Assembly: GCF_000504165.1 (NCBI RefSeq)
Contig: NZ_KI632507.1
Location: forward strand, 303,786 to 367,785
Reading direction: 5' to 3'
DNA from: Bacillus sp. FJAT-14578
GTDB lineage: Bacteria; Bacillota; Bacilli; Bacillales; Bacillaceae_H
Length of the DNA stretch: 64,000 bases
The translations under genes and the position numbers were made by a program. Positions 25,231 to 34,781 of this stretch are shown piece by piece. The first letter of the stretch is position 1. Every line of letters starts with the position of its first letter. The notes under the pieces are model-generated. The model was not told where the DNA came from and did not search any database. It saw only the letters and a list, made by a program, of their open reading frames with translations.

Positions 25231-25839
25231 GTTCAAACACCTCGTCCTTTTATTTTTAAATAGTATATAGAGATGATAGCATAACACATCCATTAGAAGG
25301 TTTTCCAATTTGACAGATTGATATACATCTATTCTCTTAATCATAGTAACCTCCACACATAAGAAAAATACCTTTAAGAGTTAGTTCAACAGAAACAGTA
25401 TGATTCCTTGTTCAATTTTGCAGGGGCAGCATACTTGATTTACTTAGGAATTCGGGCGATTTTGGAAAAGCCGGCAGCCCCTCAATTGCCAAAGCCTTCA
25501 AGTACTTATGGTCCAGCAGTCTTAATAGACAAAACTTTTTTTACTAAACTGCTTTGAAAGTGCAATAGGGGTCGAACTTGATAACAAAGACAACGATAAA
25601 TCCAACAAGGGAGATGAAGGTTTCCATTTTTTCTATATAGGCAGCGCTTGAAAATCCGAATGTTTTGTACACATTCGATCCATGCATTAGACGAATTTTT
25701 TTATCAAGGAAAATCTTTTCTTGTTACGTTTCTTATACAAAAATCTTTATTTGGAATCGCTTTCAAGAAAATATTTTTCTTTTTATGAAATTTCGTTATA
25801 CTTATATTCAAAGGGGTTTTGGGGGGAGATGGAACGGGA
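25231..25839. other. Spacer hup-rpiR with a transporter fragment
   Basis: Apart from the LysE/RhtB fragment at 25399-25557 nothing coding is seen. GATGAAGGTTTCC at 25614-25626 faintly recalls the start of the dispersed repeat in reverse. Confidence 0.5.
25399..25557 (+). pseudogene. LysE/RhtB-type exporter fragment
   Basis: The plus-strand frame reads YDSLFNFAGAAYLIYLGIRA then ILEKPAAPQLPKP and stops at 25555-25557. AGAAYLIYLGIRAI is the hallmark of the amino-acid efflux family LysE/RhtB, normally near residue 70 of about 205. Both the N-terminal helix and the NPK-containing remainder are missing. Confidence 0.7.
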
Positions 25840-26682
25840 ATGGAACAGCCTCAGTATGGTTTGACGAGAATTCAATCTTATTATTCGGATTTGAATGAAA
25901 CAGAAAAGAGAATTGCTGATTATATTCTTCAATTTCCGGAAAAGATGATGTATCAATCCATTACGCAAGTGGCGGAGGATATAGGAGTTGCGACTTCTAC
26001 TGTATTTCGTTTTTGTAAACGAATGGGTTTTAAAGGATATCAAACGATGAAACTGGCGATAGCCACTGAAACTGCGTCACCTATTCGGGAAATGGCAGAA
26101 GAAAAAATCCAAGAACAGGATCAGGAAAGGGCCGTAACGGAAAAAATTTTCAATACAAGTATCCGAACATTTAAGGATACGATTCAAATGATGGATTTTT
26201 CATCGTTGAAAAAAGCAGTCAACCTTATATTGGATGCCGAACGCATCGAATTTTACGGAATGGGTGCTTCGGGTATTGTCGCCATTGACGCCCATCATAA
26301 ATTCATCGGGTCCGGCCTTTCGACGGTTGCCTATACAGATCCTTATTTGCAAGTGAGGGCAGCTTCCCAGTTAACCGATAAAGATGCAGCTGTCATTATC
26401 TCGACAGATGGAACGGGTGAAGATATGCTTCGTCTCTTAGAGGTGATTAAAGAAACAGGGGCTAACATCATTGCAATTACAAGCTTCAAGCGGTCACCGC
26501 TCAGCCAAAAAGCAGACCTTGTATTGCATACTGTCTCAAGTGACAGAGAGATGAGGACAGATGATACAATTTCCCGAATTGTGCAATTAAGCTTGATTGA
26601 CTCTATATACATGAATGTCATGAACGCCAGAAAAGAGGCAGGCGCAAATCCGATCGAGAAAATCAAAAAGTTTTTCCGATAA
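25840..26682 (+). CDS. RpiR/MurR-family transcriptional regulator
   Basis: A 280-residue regulator with an N-terminal HTH domain (about 5-75; ITQVAEDIGVATSTVFRFCKRMGFKGYQTMK) and a C-terminal SIS sugar-phosphate domain (about 120-245; RIEFYGMGASGIVAIDAHHKFIGSG, IISTDGTGEDMLRLLEVIKETGANIIAITS). Such proteins sense phosphosugars and control sugar or amino-sugar genes; no target lies beside it here. Start choice is between TTG 25819 and ATG 25840; I prefer ATG, although the GGGGGGAG is 11 nt away. A dispersed repeat begins on its stop codon. Confidence 0.85.
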   Translation: MEQPQYGLTRIQSYYSDLNETEKRIADYILQFPEKMMYQSITQVAEDIGVATSTVFRFCKRMGFKGYQTMKLAIATETASPIREMAEEKIQEQDQERAVTEKIFNTSIRTFKDTIQMMDFSSLKKAVNLILDAERIEFYGMGASGIVAIDAHHKFIGSGLSTVAYTDPYLQVRAASQLTDKDAAVIISTDGTGEDMLRLLEVIKETGANIIAITSFKRSPLSQKADLVLHTVSSDREMRTDDTISRIVQLSLIDSIYMNVMNARKEAGANPIEKIKKFFR

Positions 26683-26729
26683 AGGAAACTTCCATCAGTG
26701 GGGCTTACTGCCCGTTAATGCGGGATAAA
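26680..26729 (+). repeat. Dispersed ~50-bp repeat, copy 1
   Basis: Begins TAAAGGAAACTTCCATC, continues AGTGGGGCTTACTGCCCG and ends GCGGGATAAA. The initial TAA is the stop codon of the RpiR gene. Other copies: 35037-35086, 51750-51801 (reverse), truncated at 42053-42083, degenerate at 28384-28425. Confidence 0.85.
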
Positions 26730-26772
26730 GATAAGAACCCACCCGCGCACGGGTGGGTTCTTATCTTTATTA
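26725..26772. terminator. Bidirectional terminator, RpiR / ABC-F
   Basis: A 21-bp perfect stem (ATAAAGATAAGAACCCACCCG and its complement) with a 4-nt loop CGCA, between two convergent genes. Confidence 0.95.
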
Positions 26773-28326
26773 AAATACCTTTGTTGTCCACGTTTCGCAG
26801 TTCCATACATCTGTCACGACATCATGGTAAAATTCCGGTTCGTGGCAAATAATAAGAATGCTGCCTTTATAAGCTTTAAGAGCGCGTTTTAGCTCGTCTT
26901 TTGCATCGACGTCCAAATGGTTCGTCGGCTCGTCGAGGACAAGGATATTCGTTTCATTGTTGATTAATTTACAAAGGCGAACTTTTGCTTTTTCCCCTCC
27001 GCTCAGTACTTCGATTTTACTCTCGATATGCTTCGTTGTTAAACCGCACTTAGCAAGGGCCGCCCGAACTTCGGCCTGGTTGAATCCAGGAAACTCGCTC
27101 CATACTTCTTCAATACATGTATTATAGTTGGCCGTTTTGATTTCCTGTTCAAAATAACCGATATGCTGGTACTCACCGCGTTCTACTGCACCAGAAATCG
27201 TTTTGATTTCCCCGAGAATGCTCTTTAGCAGGGTTGTTTTCCCGATTCCGTTTGCGCCGACAAGAGCAATCTTTTGTCCGCGTTCCATGCGAAGGTTCAA
27301 TGGCTTTGAAAGCGGCTCGTCGTAGCCAATCACAAGGTCGCTTGTTTGGAAAATCAATTTGCCTGAAGTTCTGGCATCTCGGAAGTTGAACTCCGGCTTT
27401 GGTTTTTCCTGTGCCAGCTCAATGATGTCCATCTTATCGAGTTTCTTCTGGCGGGACATGGCCATGTTTCGTGTCGATACACGCGCTTTATTACGCGCAA
27501 CAAAGTCTTTTAAATCCGCAATTTCTTGCTGTTGTTTTTTGTACGCTGATTCTAATTGCTGTTTTTTCACTTCATACACTTGAAGGAAGTTATCATAATC
27601 GCCGACATAACGGTTCAATTCCTGGTTTTCCATATGATAAATCAAGTTAATGACACTATTTAAAAATGGAATATCATGTGAGATTAAAATAAACGCATTT
27701 TCGTATTCTTGTAAATAACGTTTTAGCCACTCGATGTGCTGTTCGTCCAAATAGTTCGTCGGCTCATCGAGAAGGAGGATATCAGGCTTTTCTAATAACA
27801 ATTTGGCAAGAAGGACCTTTGTTCGTTGTCCCCCGCTTAAGTCTTGTACGTCCCGCTCAAGACCGACATCATCCAAACCAAGCCCGCGAGCTACTTCTTC
27901 CGCTTTCGAGTCGATAATGTAAAAATCATTATTTGTTAATAAGTCCTGGATGGTTCCGACATCTTCAAGAAGCTGCTCGAGCTCCTCTGGCGTTGCCTCA
28001 CCCATTTTTTCGTAAATTTGATTCATTTCGGTTTCCATATCAAAAAGATATTGGAAGGCGCTCTTTAACACATCACGGATGGTCATGCCTTTTGCAAGGA
28101 CCGTATGCTGGTCAAGGTAGCCGACACGCACTTTTTTAGACCATTCCACTTTTCCTTCGTCAGGTTCCAATTTCCCCGTAATAATATTCATAAATGTTGA
28201 TTTACCTTCACCATTTGCTCCGATGAGACCGATATGCTCACCTTTCAAAAGACGAAATGAAACATCGTTAAAAATCGCGCGATCTCCAAATCCATGGCTT
28301 AAATTTTTGACTGTTAAAACACTCAT
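26770..28326 (-). CDS. ABC-F family ATPase (YkpA/YbiT type)
   Basis: A 518-residue soluble protein with two ABC ATPase domains and no membrane segment. Domain 1: Walker A GANGEGKS (36-43), signature LSGGQRTK (about 163-170), Walker B ILLLDEPTNYLD. A charged linker (about 240-320; KKQQQEIADLKDFVARNKARVSTR) is the ribosome P-site-tRNA interaction motif region. Domain 2: GANGIGKTT, LSGGEKAKVRLC, LVLDEPTNHLD. ABC-F proteins act on the ribosome to relieve stalling or drug block. Sequence is closest to the housekeeping YbiT/YkpA branch, not to the antibiotic-resistance members. Confidence 0.9.
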   Translation of the reverse strand: MSVLTVKNLSHGFGDRAIFNDVSFRLLKGEHIGLIGANGEGKSTFMNIITGKLEPDEGKVEWSKKVRVGYLDQHTVLAKGMTIRDVLKSAFQYLFDMETEMNQIYEKMGEATPEELEQLLEDVGTIQDLLTNNDFYIIDSKAEEVARGLGLDDVGLERDVQDLSGGQRTKVLLAKLLLEKPDILLLDEPTNYLDEQHIEWLKRYLQEYENAFILISHDIPFLNSVINLIYHMENQELNRYVGDYDNFLQVYEVKKQQLESAYKKQQQEIADLKDFVARNKARVSTRNMAMSRQKKLDKMDIIELAQEKPKPEFNFRDARTSGKLIFQTSDLVIGYDEPLSKPLNLRMERGQKIALVGANGIGKTTLLKSILGEIKTISGAVERGEYQHIGYFEQEIKTANYNTCIEEVWSEFPGFNQAEVRAALAKCGLTTKHIESKIEVLSGGEKAKVRLCKLINNETNILVLDEPTNHLDVDAKDELKRALKAYKGSILIICHEPEFYHDVVTDVWNCETWTTKVF

Positions 28327-28383
28327 GTCCCCACACCTTTATATTTATATTTTAATAGCACGCGGCTAAAACTATTGCTGTCT

Positions 28384-28425
28384 TCATCCCATTCTAACGG
28401 GCAGTGCTTTCAACAAAGGAACCTT
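28384..28425 (-). repeat. Degenerate copy of the dispersed repeat
   Basis: On the minus strand GCACTGCCCGTTAGAATGGG and ATGAA correspond to the second half of the repeat; the AAAGGAAACTT part is scrambled. Located in the leader of the ABC-F gene. Confidence 0.5.
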
Positions 28426-28519
28426 CACTTTCTACACACAAAATTAATTATATACGAGGGAAAGAGAGGATTAAAGAAGAAAACTTTAGGGAAAAAGCAT
28501 GTTTTGTCATATACAAGAA

Positions 28520-28557
28520 AGAAACCCGGCTCTAAAAGCGGGGTTTCTGTTTTTTTA
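28520..28557. terminator. Terminator of the BCCT gene
   Basis: AGAAACCCCGCT/AGCCGGGTTTCT (minus strand) with a 5-nt loop; T runs on both flanks (TTTTTTT on plus). Confidence 0.8.
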
Positions 28558-30066
28558 TGCAATATTTTTCGTTTTCATTTTCTCATTTTTCTCTGTTACT
28601 TCACTTCTAAAAGCTTTGAGCAGACTGTATGCCATGAAGAGGAGGAAAACACCTAAAGGCAATGCACTCACGATAATGGTGGCTTGCATGCCTTGGAGGC
28701 CGCCCGATCTCATCAGTATAATTGCAATGGCTGCCAAAATGATTCCCCAAGTGAACTTTGTGAGAAATGATGGATTTAAGCTTCCGTTTGTCGTTTGCAT
28801 TCCTAAGACGAATGTAGCTGAATCCGCTGATGTCACAAAGAAAGTGAAAATTAGAATGATTGATATAACCGTCAAAAATCCCCCTAAAGGGAGCTGATCG
28901 TAAATGAAAAATAAGGATGTTTCCAGACTTTGTTTTGCGACATCGAGTCCTTGAACAAAGTCGTAATAAATTCCCGTACTCCCAAATACACCAAACCAAA
29001 GAGTACAGACGATTGTTGGTACAATGACGACAGCCATGATAAATTCGCGTACTGTCCGCCCTTTTGATACACGAGCGATGAATGTCCCGACAAATGGGGT
29101 CCAGGAAATCCACCATGCCCAGTAGAAAATGGTCCAATCTTTTACCCATTGATTATTTTCAGCGTTAAAAGGGGCAAAGCGCAATCCCATGCTTGGAAGG
29201 TTTTGAACGTAACTGCCAAACGTGGTCAAGAACGTTTCCAATACAAATTGAGTAGGGCCGAGCAATAAAAATGAGAAAAACAGCACAACCGCTAAAATCA
29301 TGTTGGCATTACTTAAATACTTAATGCCTTTTGATACGCCGGTCCCCGCTGAAAGAATGAACACGGCTGTTGTAATGAGAATGATGATGAATTGAGTGGA
29401 GAAATTGATCGGTAACCCAAATAAGTAGTTCAATCCACTGTTTATTTGAGCGGCTCCCAATCCTAATGAGGCGGCAACGCCGAAAAGAGTTGCAAATACG
29501 GCGATTACATCAATCGTATAACCGATAGGCCCCTTTACTTTTTCTCCTAAAAGCGGATATAGTGTGGCACTCATAAGTCCGGGTAAGTTTTTGCGGAATT
29601 TATAATAGGCGAGCGCTAATGCGACAACGGCATAGATAGCCCAGGCGTGAAAACCCCAATGTAAGTAGGTGTAACGAAGACCCATTTTAGCGGATTCAAC
29701 CGTCTGGCTGTCTCCGAACGGAGGGTTGGCATAGTGAGAAACCGGTTCAGATACTCCGTAAAAAAGAAGTCCGATACCCATTCCGGCGCTGAATAACATC
29801 GCAAACCAGGTAGGCGTACTAAATTCCGGTTCATCTTCGTCCTTACCGAGTTTAATCTTCCCATAGCGGCTAAATGCAAGAATGAGAGCGAAAATAAAAA
29901 AGAATGTTACGGAGAATTGGTAGAACCAGCCGAATTGATTCAGTAAGGTTCCCTGTAATTCAGTCATGGTTTTTATGAGGTGTTGCGGTGCTGCCGATCC
30001 CCAGGCGACAAATAAAATAGAGATAGAAAGTGCGATCCAAAAAACAGGTGTTATACTTTTCTTCAT
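28555..30066 (-). CDS. opuD: BCCT-family glycine betaine/choline-type transporter
   Basis: A 503-residue, 12-helix secondary transporter for betaine, carnitine or choline, driven by sodium or protons and used in osmoprotection. Family marks: GMGIGLLFYGVSEPVSHY (about 95-112), LHWGFHAWAIYA, and the tryptophan-rich substrate and scaffold helices FYWAWWISWTPFVGTFIARV then SKGRTVREF (about 313-342). TSADSATFVLGMQT is also conserved. GGAGGAAATC precedes the ATG. OpuD is the likely B. subtilis counterpart; exact substrate is uncertain. The neighbouring Na+/H+ antiporter suggests a salt-stress neighbourhood. Confidence 0.87.
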   Translation of the reverse strand: MKKSITPVFWIALSISILFVAWGSAAPQHLIKTMTELQGTLLNQFGWFYQFSVTFFFIFALILAFSRYGKIKLGKDEDEPEFSTPTWFAMLFSAGMGIGLLFYGVSEPVSHYANPPFGDSQTVESAKMGLRYTYLHWGFHAWAIYAVVALALAYYKFRKNLPGLMSATLYPLLGEKVKGPIGYTIDVIAVFATLFGVAASLGLGAAQINSGLNYLFGLPINFSTQFIIILITTAVFILSAGTGVSKGIKYLSNANMILAVVLFFSFLLLGPTQFVLETFLTTFGSYVQNLPSMGLRFAPFNAENNQWVKDWTIFYWAWWISWTPFVGTFIARVSKGRTVREFIMAVVIVPTIVCTLWFGVFGSTGIYYDFVQGLDVAKQSLETSLFFIYDQLPLGGFLTVISIILIFTFFVTSADSATFVLGMQTTNGSLNPSFLTKFTWGIILAAIAIILMRSGGLQGMQATIIVSALPLGVFLLFMAYSLLKAFRSEVTEKNEKMKTKNIA

Positions 30067-30367
30067 GATTTCCTCCTTTATCTATAGATAACAACTCTAT
30101 ATCATTATAACATATCTATTTCCCTGCTTTCCGCTCGGATAAACCTACATTTTCTTTACATTTAGGTTACATGATTTCTTTCGTTTGATTCTAAAGGAAA
30201 AAGGGAAAACAATTGTATTGTTTGGTTGGGAAATCAGAGAAGAAAACAAAAATGTAGAAATCAGCCAATCATAGTTTGGACGATTTTGAGGAATAGAATA
30301 GATAGGAGAGTTCACCTCCGCGATTTCTCAGCGTTTGTCTAAAAGTATGTTAGTTAAAGGAGGTTGA
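30067..30367. other. Divergent promoter region opuD-like / antiporter
   Basis: About 300 bp, no gene. On the minus strand TATAATGATATAG lies near 30095-30107 and could supply the -10 of the BCCT gene. No riboswitch seen. Confidence 0.5.
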
Positions 30368-32206
30368 ATGAGACTGGATTCGCTATTATTTCAATTAATG
30401 TTAATCGGAGTCCTTGGTATCGGTTCGCAATGGCTTGCGTGGCGTTTTCGTTTGCCGGCAATTGTTATTATGTCCATAGTCGGGTTATTGGCAGGACCGT
30501 TTCTTGGAGTTCTTCATCCGCAAGAAGGATTTGGAGAATTATTTAAACCCGTTATTTCGATGGCTGTTGCCATCATTTTATTTGAAGGAAGCTTAAATTT
30601 GGATTTTCGTGAAGTGCGCGGGCTGGAACGCCCCGTTTTTCGGATCATAACCATAGGGGCATTCCTTGCCTGGATTCTCGGTTCGCTTGCTGCCCATTAT
30701 GTAGCCGGTCTTTCTTGGGCTGTTGCATTTGTCATCGGGGGATTGTTTATTGTAACGGGACCGACCGTTATTCTTCCGCTTTTGCGGCAGGCAAAATTAA
30801 AACCGAGGCCGGCCGCCATTTTAAAATGGGAAGGAATTGTTGTCGATCCATTTGGAGCGCTGCTCGCTATTTTTGCTTTTGAAATCATCAAATTTTTTGT
30901 ATTGGAAGAAGCGACGATCGGCTCTCTCCTTTTCTTTTTCATCGCTTCCTTTCTGGCTGTCATTTTAGGATGGATATGCGGACGTGGAATAGGGTGGTTG
31001 TTTGAACAGGGCCATATTCCGGAATTCTTAAAATCTCCTGTTGTGTTTGCGGTTGTAATCGGATGTTTTACGATTTCAGATGAGATTGCTCATGAAACAG
31101 GGCTGTTAGCTGTTACGGCGATGGGGATGACCATTGCCAATTTGCATATTGCTTCCATTAACGATATGCGCCATTTCAAGGAGAACATTTCCGTTTTACT
31201 CATCTCAGCCATTTTCGTTATGCTGACAGCCTCGCTTTCGGTAGAAACGTTGTTGACGATTTTTGACTGGAGAATTATCTTGTTCGTGCTCCTTATGCTG
31301 TTAGTGGTGCGTCCGTTATCAATTTGGATTTCCACGATTGGCACAGACTTATCGGTTAAAGAAAAAACGCTTGTCGGCTGGATTGCTCCAAGGGGAATTG
31401 TTGCCTTAACCGTTTCAAGCTATTTTTCGGGGGTACTTCAAGAGTCGGGCTTTGAAGATGCCAAAGTGTTGACATCTCTTACGTTTGCCCTTGTCTTTTC
31501 GACCGTTTGTGCACATGGTTTTTCTCTCGGTTGGTTGGCGAAAAAACTGGATTTATCCATTGGAACAAATCCCGGTGTCCTTATTGTGGGCGGCAGCCGT
31601 TTCAGCACGGAGCTGGCTAAAACATTCAAGCAGCTCGACATTCCCGTTATGATTGTGGATTCATCATGGTATCGCCTTGCCCAAGCGCGAAGTGAAGGCA
31701 TTGCCTCTTACCGGGGAGAAATCCTGGCGGAGCAAACGGAGTATCATTTAGAGATGACTCCCTACGAATACATGATAGCGGCTACTCCGCTTGATTCATA
31801 CAATACGCTTGTTTGTACGGCATTCATTCCTGTTTTCGGCAGAAACAACACGTTTCAGCTCAGCCTTCACCCTACGCATGGAGATGATTTGGAAGAGATT
31901 GGTCCTGGCATTGGAGGAAGAATTTTATTTAGAGAAGGTCTATCATGGGAAGAATTGAGCGATAAGGTGGAAAGAGGACATGTATTCCGCAAGACGACTA
32001 TTACGGAGAAATACACTTATGACCAATATTTGCGCGATCGAGATGATTGTGTATTATTGCTCTTTATTGTTAAATCTTCCGGTCAGCTGGAGTTCTTTAC
32101 AGCAGAAGGGAAATTACAAGGCGAGACGGGAGATACAGTAGTCAGTCTAACCGTTCCTGCTAAAGAAGTGCAAAAGATACAAGAAAAGCGGGAGGAAGAA
32201 GGATAA
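30368..32206 (+). CDS. CPA1-type Na+(K+)/H+ antiporter with TrkA-like domain
   Basis: A 612-residue protein. Residues 1-395 form an NhaP/CPA1 antiporter core with about 12 helices: the ILFEGSLNLDF segment (70-80), TGPTVILPLL (129-138), EGIVVDPFGALLAI (154-167; Asp is the ion-binding residue) and WIAPRGIVALTVSSYF. The C-terminal part starts with a Rossmann-like NPGVLIVGGSRFSTELAKTF (TrkA_N type) and ends in a soluble regulatory region. AAAGGAGGTTGA sits before the ATG. It would exchange cytoplasmic cations for protons, with the C-terminal domain sensing nucleotide or cation. Confidence 0.88.
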   Translation: MRLDSLLFQLMLIGVLGIGSQWLAWRFRLPAIVIMSIVGLLAGPFLGVLHPQEGFGELFKPVISMAVAIILFEGSLNLDFREVRGLERPVFRIITIGAFLAWILGSLAAHYVAGLSWAVAFVIGGLFIVTGPTVILPLLRQAKLKPRPAAILKWEGIVVDPFGALLAIFAFEIIKFFVLEEATIGSLLFFFIASFLAVILGWICGRGIGWLFEQGHIPEFLKSPVVFAVVIGCFTISDEIAHETGLLAVTAMGMTIANLHIASINDMRHFKENISVLLISAIFVMLTASLSVETLLTIFDWRIILFVLLMLLVVRPLSIWISTIGTDLSVKEKTLVGWIAPRGIVALTVSSYFSGVLQESGFEDAKVLTSLTFALVFSTVCAHGFSLGWLAKKLDLSIGTNPGVLIVGGSRFSTELAKTFKQLDIPVMIVDSSWYRLAQARSEGIASYRGEILAEQTEYHLEMTPYEYMIAATPLDSYNTLVCTAFIPVFGRNNTFQLSLHPTHGDDLEEIGPGIGGRILFREGLSWEELSDKVERGHVFRKTTITEKYTYDQYLRDRDDCVLLLFIVKSSGQLEFFTAEGKLQGETGDTVVSLTVPAKEVQKIQEKREEEG

Positions 32207-32249
32207 TAAAAAGAAGAAGAAATCGGTCGATTGACGTAAATGAAAAGCG

Positions 32250-32320
32250 GCAGCCATAGTATATCCTATACTATGGCTGCTCAGATTGACGAGAAGCCCT
32301 TCGGGTTTCTCGTCAATCTA
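32250..32320. terminator. Two consecutive hairpins between antiporter and bioF
   Basis: First stem GCAGCCATAGTATA/TATACTATGGCTGC (14 bp, 3-nt loop, 32250-32280), second GATTGACGAGAAGCCC/GGGTTTCTCGTCAATC (32284-32319, TTCG tetraloop). No strong T run, but they separate convergent genes and probably end both transcripts. Confidence 0.7.
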
Positions 32321-32324
32321 TGAG

Positions 32325-33494
32325 TTAAATAAGGCCCATTTCTTTTCCGATTTTGATAAAAGCATTCAGGGCATGTGTAAGATGTTCGTGTTCATGGGAG
32401 GACATGACCGTTACCCTGATTCGGCTCATTCCTTCTGGTACAGTCGGCGGGCGGATGGCAGGAGCATAGACCCCTTCTTCTTCCAGTCTTTTCGCAAAAC
32501 GGATGGCATCGTGTGCTGAACCGATTAATACGGCAATGATGGGAGTATTGCCGTCTATAAGTGAAAATCCGGCATCAGCTAACCCTTGACGCAAAAAATG
32601 GGCATTTTCCAACAATTTTGTTCTCCGGTGTTGTTCGGAGGCGATTATGCGAATTCCTTCCATGCTTGCTGCCACAACTGCTGGTGATAAAGAAGTTTGG
32701 AAAATAAACGAGCGGGCTTTGTTGCGCAAATAGTGAATGATGGAGCGGGAAGCGGCAACATATCCGCCTTCTGCTCCAACCGATTTACTAAGCGTACCCA
32801 TCAACAAGTCAATGTCGTCCGTCAAACCGAAGTGTTCGGCCGTCCCCGCTCCTCTTGCCCCCAATACGCCTGTGGCATGGGCGTCGTCGACCATGACCAT
32901 CGCACCGTATTGTTTTGCGAGTGAAACGATATCCGGAAGGGGAGCGATATTGCCATCCATGCTGAATATGCCGTCCGTGACGATTAACCTTCGGCGATAA
33001 GAAGCCGCATTCTTCAGTTTTTTCTCTAAATCTTCCATGTTTACATGGTCGTAAATGAGCGTATCTGCTTTACTTAAGCGGCAACCGTCAATAATACTGG
33101 CATGGTTCAATGAATCACTTAAAATAACGTCACCGTGTCCCATTAAGGAAGAAATGGTACCGACATTGGCAAGGAAACCGCTGCTGAATACAATGGCTGC
33201 TTCTTTTCCTTTAAAAGAAGCAATGACATGTTCCAGCTCTTCGTGTAAAGAAAAATTTCCTGTCGTCAGCCGGGAGCCTCCGCTTCCTGTCCCGAATCGC
33301 CTGATTGCGTCAATGGCTTTCTCTTTCATGCGTGAATCATTCGCTAAACCCAAATAGTTGTTCGTGGAAAACAAATAAATCGGTTTTCCTTCCAGTATCG
33401 TGGCTGCATCGCTGGCTCCATCCATGCGCCGTAATGTCCGCATCAGCCCGTTTTCCTCGATTCGCCGCAGTTCTTCATTAAATAACCCCATCAT
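32325..33494 (-). CDS. bioF: 8-amino-7-oxononanoate synthase
   Basis: PLP enzyme joining pimeloyl-CoA and alanine to 8-amino-7-oxononanoate in biotin synthesis. From ATG 33494 (GGAG 8 nt upstream) it has 389 residues. Motifs: STNNYLGLA, GTGSGGSRLTTGN, SDSLNHASIIDGCRLSKA, DDAHATGVLG and the PLP lysine in MGTLSKSVGAEGGY. The GSGGSRLTTG and GAEGGY signatures and its partner bioW separate it from the paralogous kbl at 11053. It is the last gene of a BirA-controlled operon; bioA, bioD and bioB are not in this window. Confidence 0.9.
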   Translation of the reverse strand: MMGLFNEELRRIEENGLMRTLRRMDGASDAATILEGKPIYLFSTNNYLGLANDSRMKEKAIDAIRRFGTGSGGSRLTTGNFSLHEELEHVIASFKGKEAAIVFSSGFLANVGTISSLMGHGDVILSDSLNHASIIDGCRLSKADTLIYDHVNMEDLEKKLKNAASYRRRLIVTDGIFSMDGNIAPLPDIVSLAKQYGAMVMVDDAHATGVLGARGAGTAEHFGLTDDIDLLMGTLSKSVGAEGGYVAASRSIIHYLRNKARSFIFQTSLSPAVVAASMEGIRIIASEQHRRTKLLENAHFLRQGLADAGFSLIDGNTPIIAVLIGSAHDAIRFAKRLEEEGVYAPAIRPPTVPEGMSRIRVTVMSSHEHEHLTHALNAFIKIGKEMGLI

Positions 33495-33507
33495 CTTTTC
33501 GTCTCCT

Positions 33508-34284
33508 TCATGAATGTGCAATATTTTCCATTTTAATCCATGCGGGTGTTTCTTCTAAATAAGCGATATAGTCTTCGACAGGACAGTTTTGCTTGACGAA
33601 AAAGATGCGTCCGCCGCATGGGGCGCCTGCTTTCTTTAAAGGGGTGATTCGTTTATAGCCAATTGTTGCGTTTGCGATATATCCTGTCACATAATCGGGA
33701 TCATCAGACCAGCATAGCTCGGCCATTGTATAAGGAGAGGAAGAGACTTTTGAAGCAAGGACAAGGGCCTCTCTAATGCGAGGCGAGCCAAGAGATTCGT
33801 GAGAAGATGTCCATTGTTTCCACGCTTTTGCATCCCAATCCATTCGTGACACTCTTACTCCCTTTAATTCTCTATGATCAAGCCTTTCACCCGTCAGTCC
33901 ATCTAGAATGATGGCACCTCTTTGATTTGTAGATTGTTCTAAAAGGATAAACCCTTGCTTAATGGCTGTATCTGAAACGCCGAGAGTGGAAAGATGGGCG
34001 GCCGCTGTGTCTCTTCCTTCTTGAACGCTTTGTGCATCATCGGTTGAAACGGGCAAAGGCTTGATTGTTTGAATCTCGACATCTTGGAGCTTCTCCACAA
34101 CAACCTGGATGAAATCGCAATCACCGCGTGAATGGTTCAGTGACTTCGTAAGCATTTCCGACACAAGCTCGTGAAGGTCTGCCTTTTGTCCAATCCGTTC
34201 TCCGCCGGACACATGCCGGCCTCCTCGCTCGTGTGCGCCTCCTTGAGCCGCTCTCATTCTGATGCTATAAAGCTCGTTTGGCAT
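33508..34284 (-). CDS. bioW: 6-carboxyhexanoate-CoA ligase (pimeloyl-CoA synthetase)
   Basis: Activates pimelate with ATP and CoA to make the precursor used by BioF. From ATG 34284 (GGAGG 10 nt upstream) it has 258 residues, as in B. subtilis. Conserved blocks: YSIRMRAAQGGAHERGGRHV then SGGER (4-28), NHSRGDCDF, the RVSRMDW segment, IREALVLASKVSS and ELCWSDDPDYVTGYI. Its start lies about 20 nt inside the upstream membrane gene; bioF follows after 13 bp, so the three genes form one operon. Confidence 0.94.
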   Translation of the reverse strand: MPNELYSIRMRAAQGGAHERGGRHVSGGERIGQKADLHELVSEMLTKSLNHSRGDCDFIQVVVEKLQDVEIQTIKPLPVSTDDAQSVQEGRDTAAAHLSTLGVSDTAIKQGFILLEQSTNQRGAIILDGLTGERLDHRELKGVRVSRMDWDAKAWKQWTSSHESLGSPRIREALVLASKVSSSPYTMAELCWSDDPDYVTGYIANATIGYKRITPLKKAGAPCGGRIFFVKQNCPVEDYIAYLEETPAWIKMENIAHS

Positions 34285-34765
34285 GATGGCGAACCTCCGT
34301 TTTTTTACTGTTTTTTTCAAAAAGCTGTTTCAGCGGCCAAACCGTTAGCGCGGTAAATACCATGCCGGGAAGAGCTGACGCGATAAGGGGACCGGCCGGG
34401 ATTCCGAGGCTGAAGGCGAGTATGAAGCGAGCCGCTGCAGATCCAATCGGACCAGCCAGCATTAACACAGGAAGAGATGTACCGAATAAAGCGACAAGAC
34501 CCCCGGCGACAAGGCGGAATACCATCGCAATTTCGATGTTGAGCAGATTGTGCATACCAAGAAGAAAGAGGAGAAGACTTGCGATGATGCCGGCTGTTAT
34601 GTATCGTTTAAATCCGAATACGGCTGCAATGGCGACGGCGATAGGAGCGGAAAGCTGAAATTCAGATCCCGCGATGCCCGTGGGAATCTTAATGGAACCC
34701 GTGATGGCTATAAAACTAGCAAGCAATGAAACTTGTGCCAAATCATAAGCTGTCCATTTTTTCAT
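34265..34765 (-). CDS. Membrane protein, likely ECF-type biotin/precursor uptake component
   Basis: A 166-residue protein with about five hydrophobic segments beginning MKKWTAYDLAQVSLLASFIA. It resembles ECF transporter S components (SEFQLSAPIAVAIAAVFGFK, LLGMHNLLNIEIAMVFRLVA). It is not a clear BioY, whose N-terminal PxTxQ motif is missing. It is the first gene after a BirA operator and overlaps bioW, so a role in taking up biotin, pimelate or another precursor is the simplest inference. The ribosome site AGGAGGGGG fits ATG 34765. Confidence 0.65.
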   Translation of the reverse strand: MKKWTAYDLAQVSLLASFIAITGSIKIPTGIAGSEFQLSAPIAVAIAAVFGFKRYITAGIIASLLLFLLGMHNLLNIEIAMVFRLVAGGLVALFGTSLPVLMLAGPIGSAAARFILAFSLGIPAGPLIASALPGMVFTALTVWPLKQLFEKNSKKTEVRHHAKRAL

Positions 34766-34781
34766 CGTATCCCCCTCCTTT

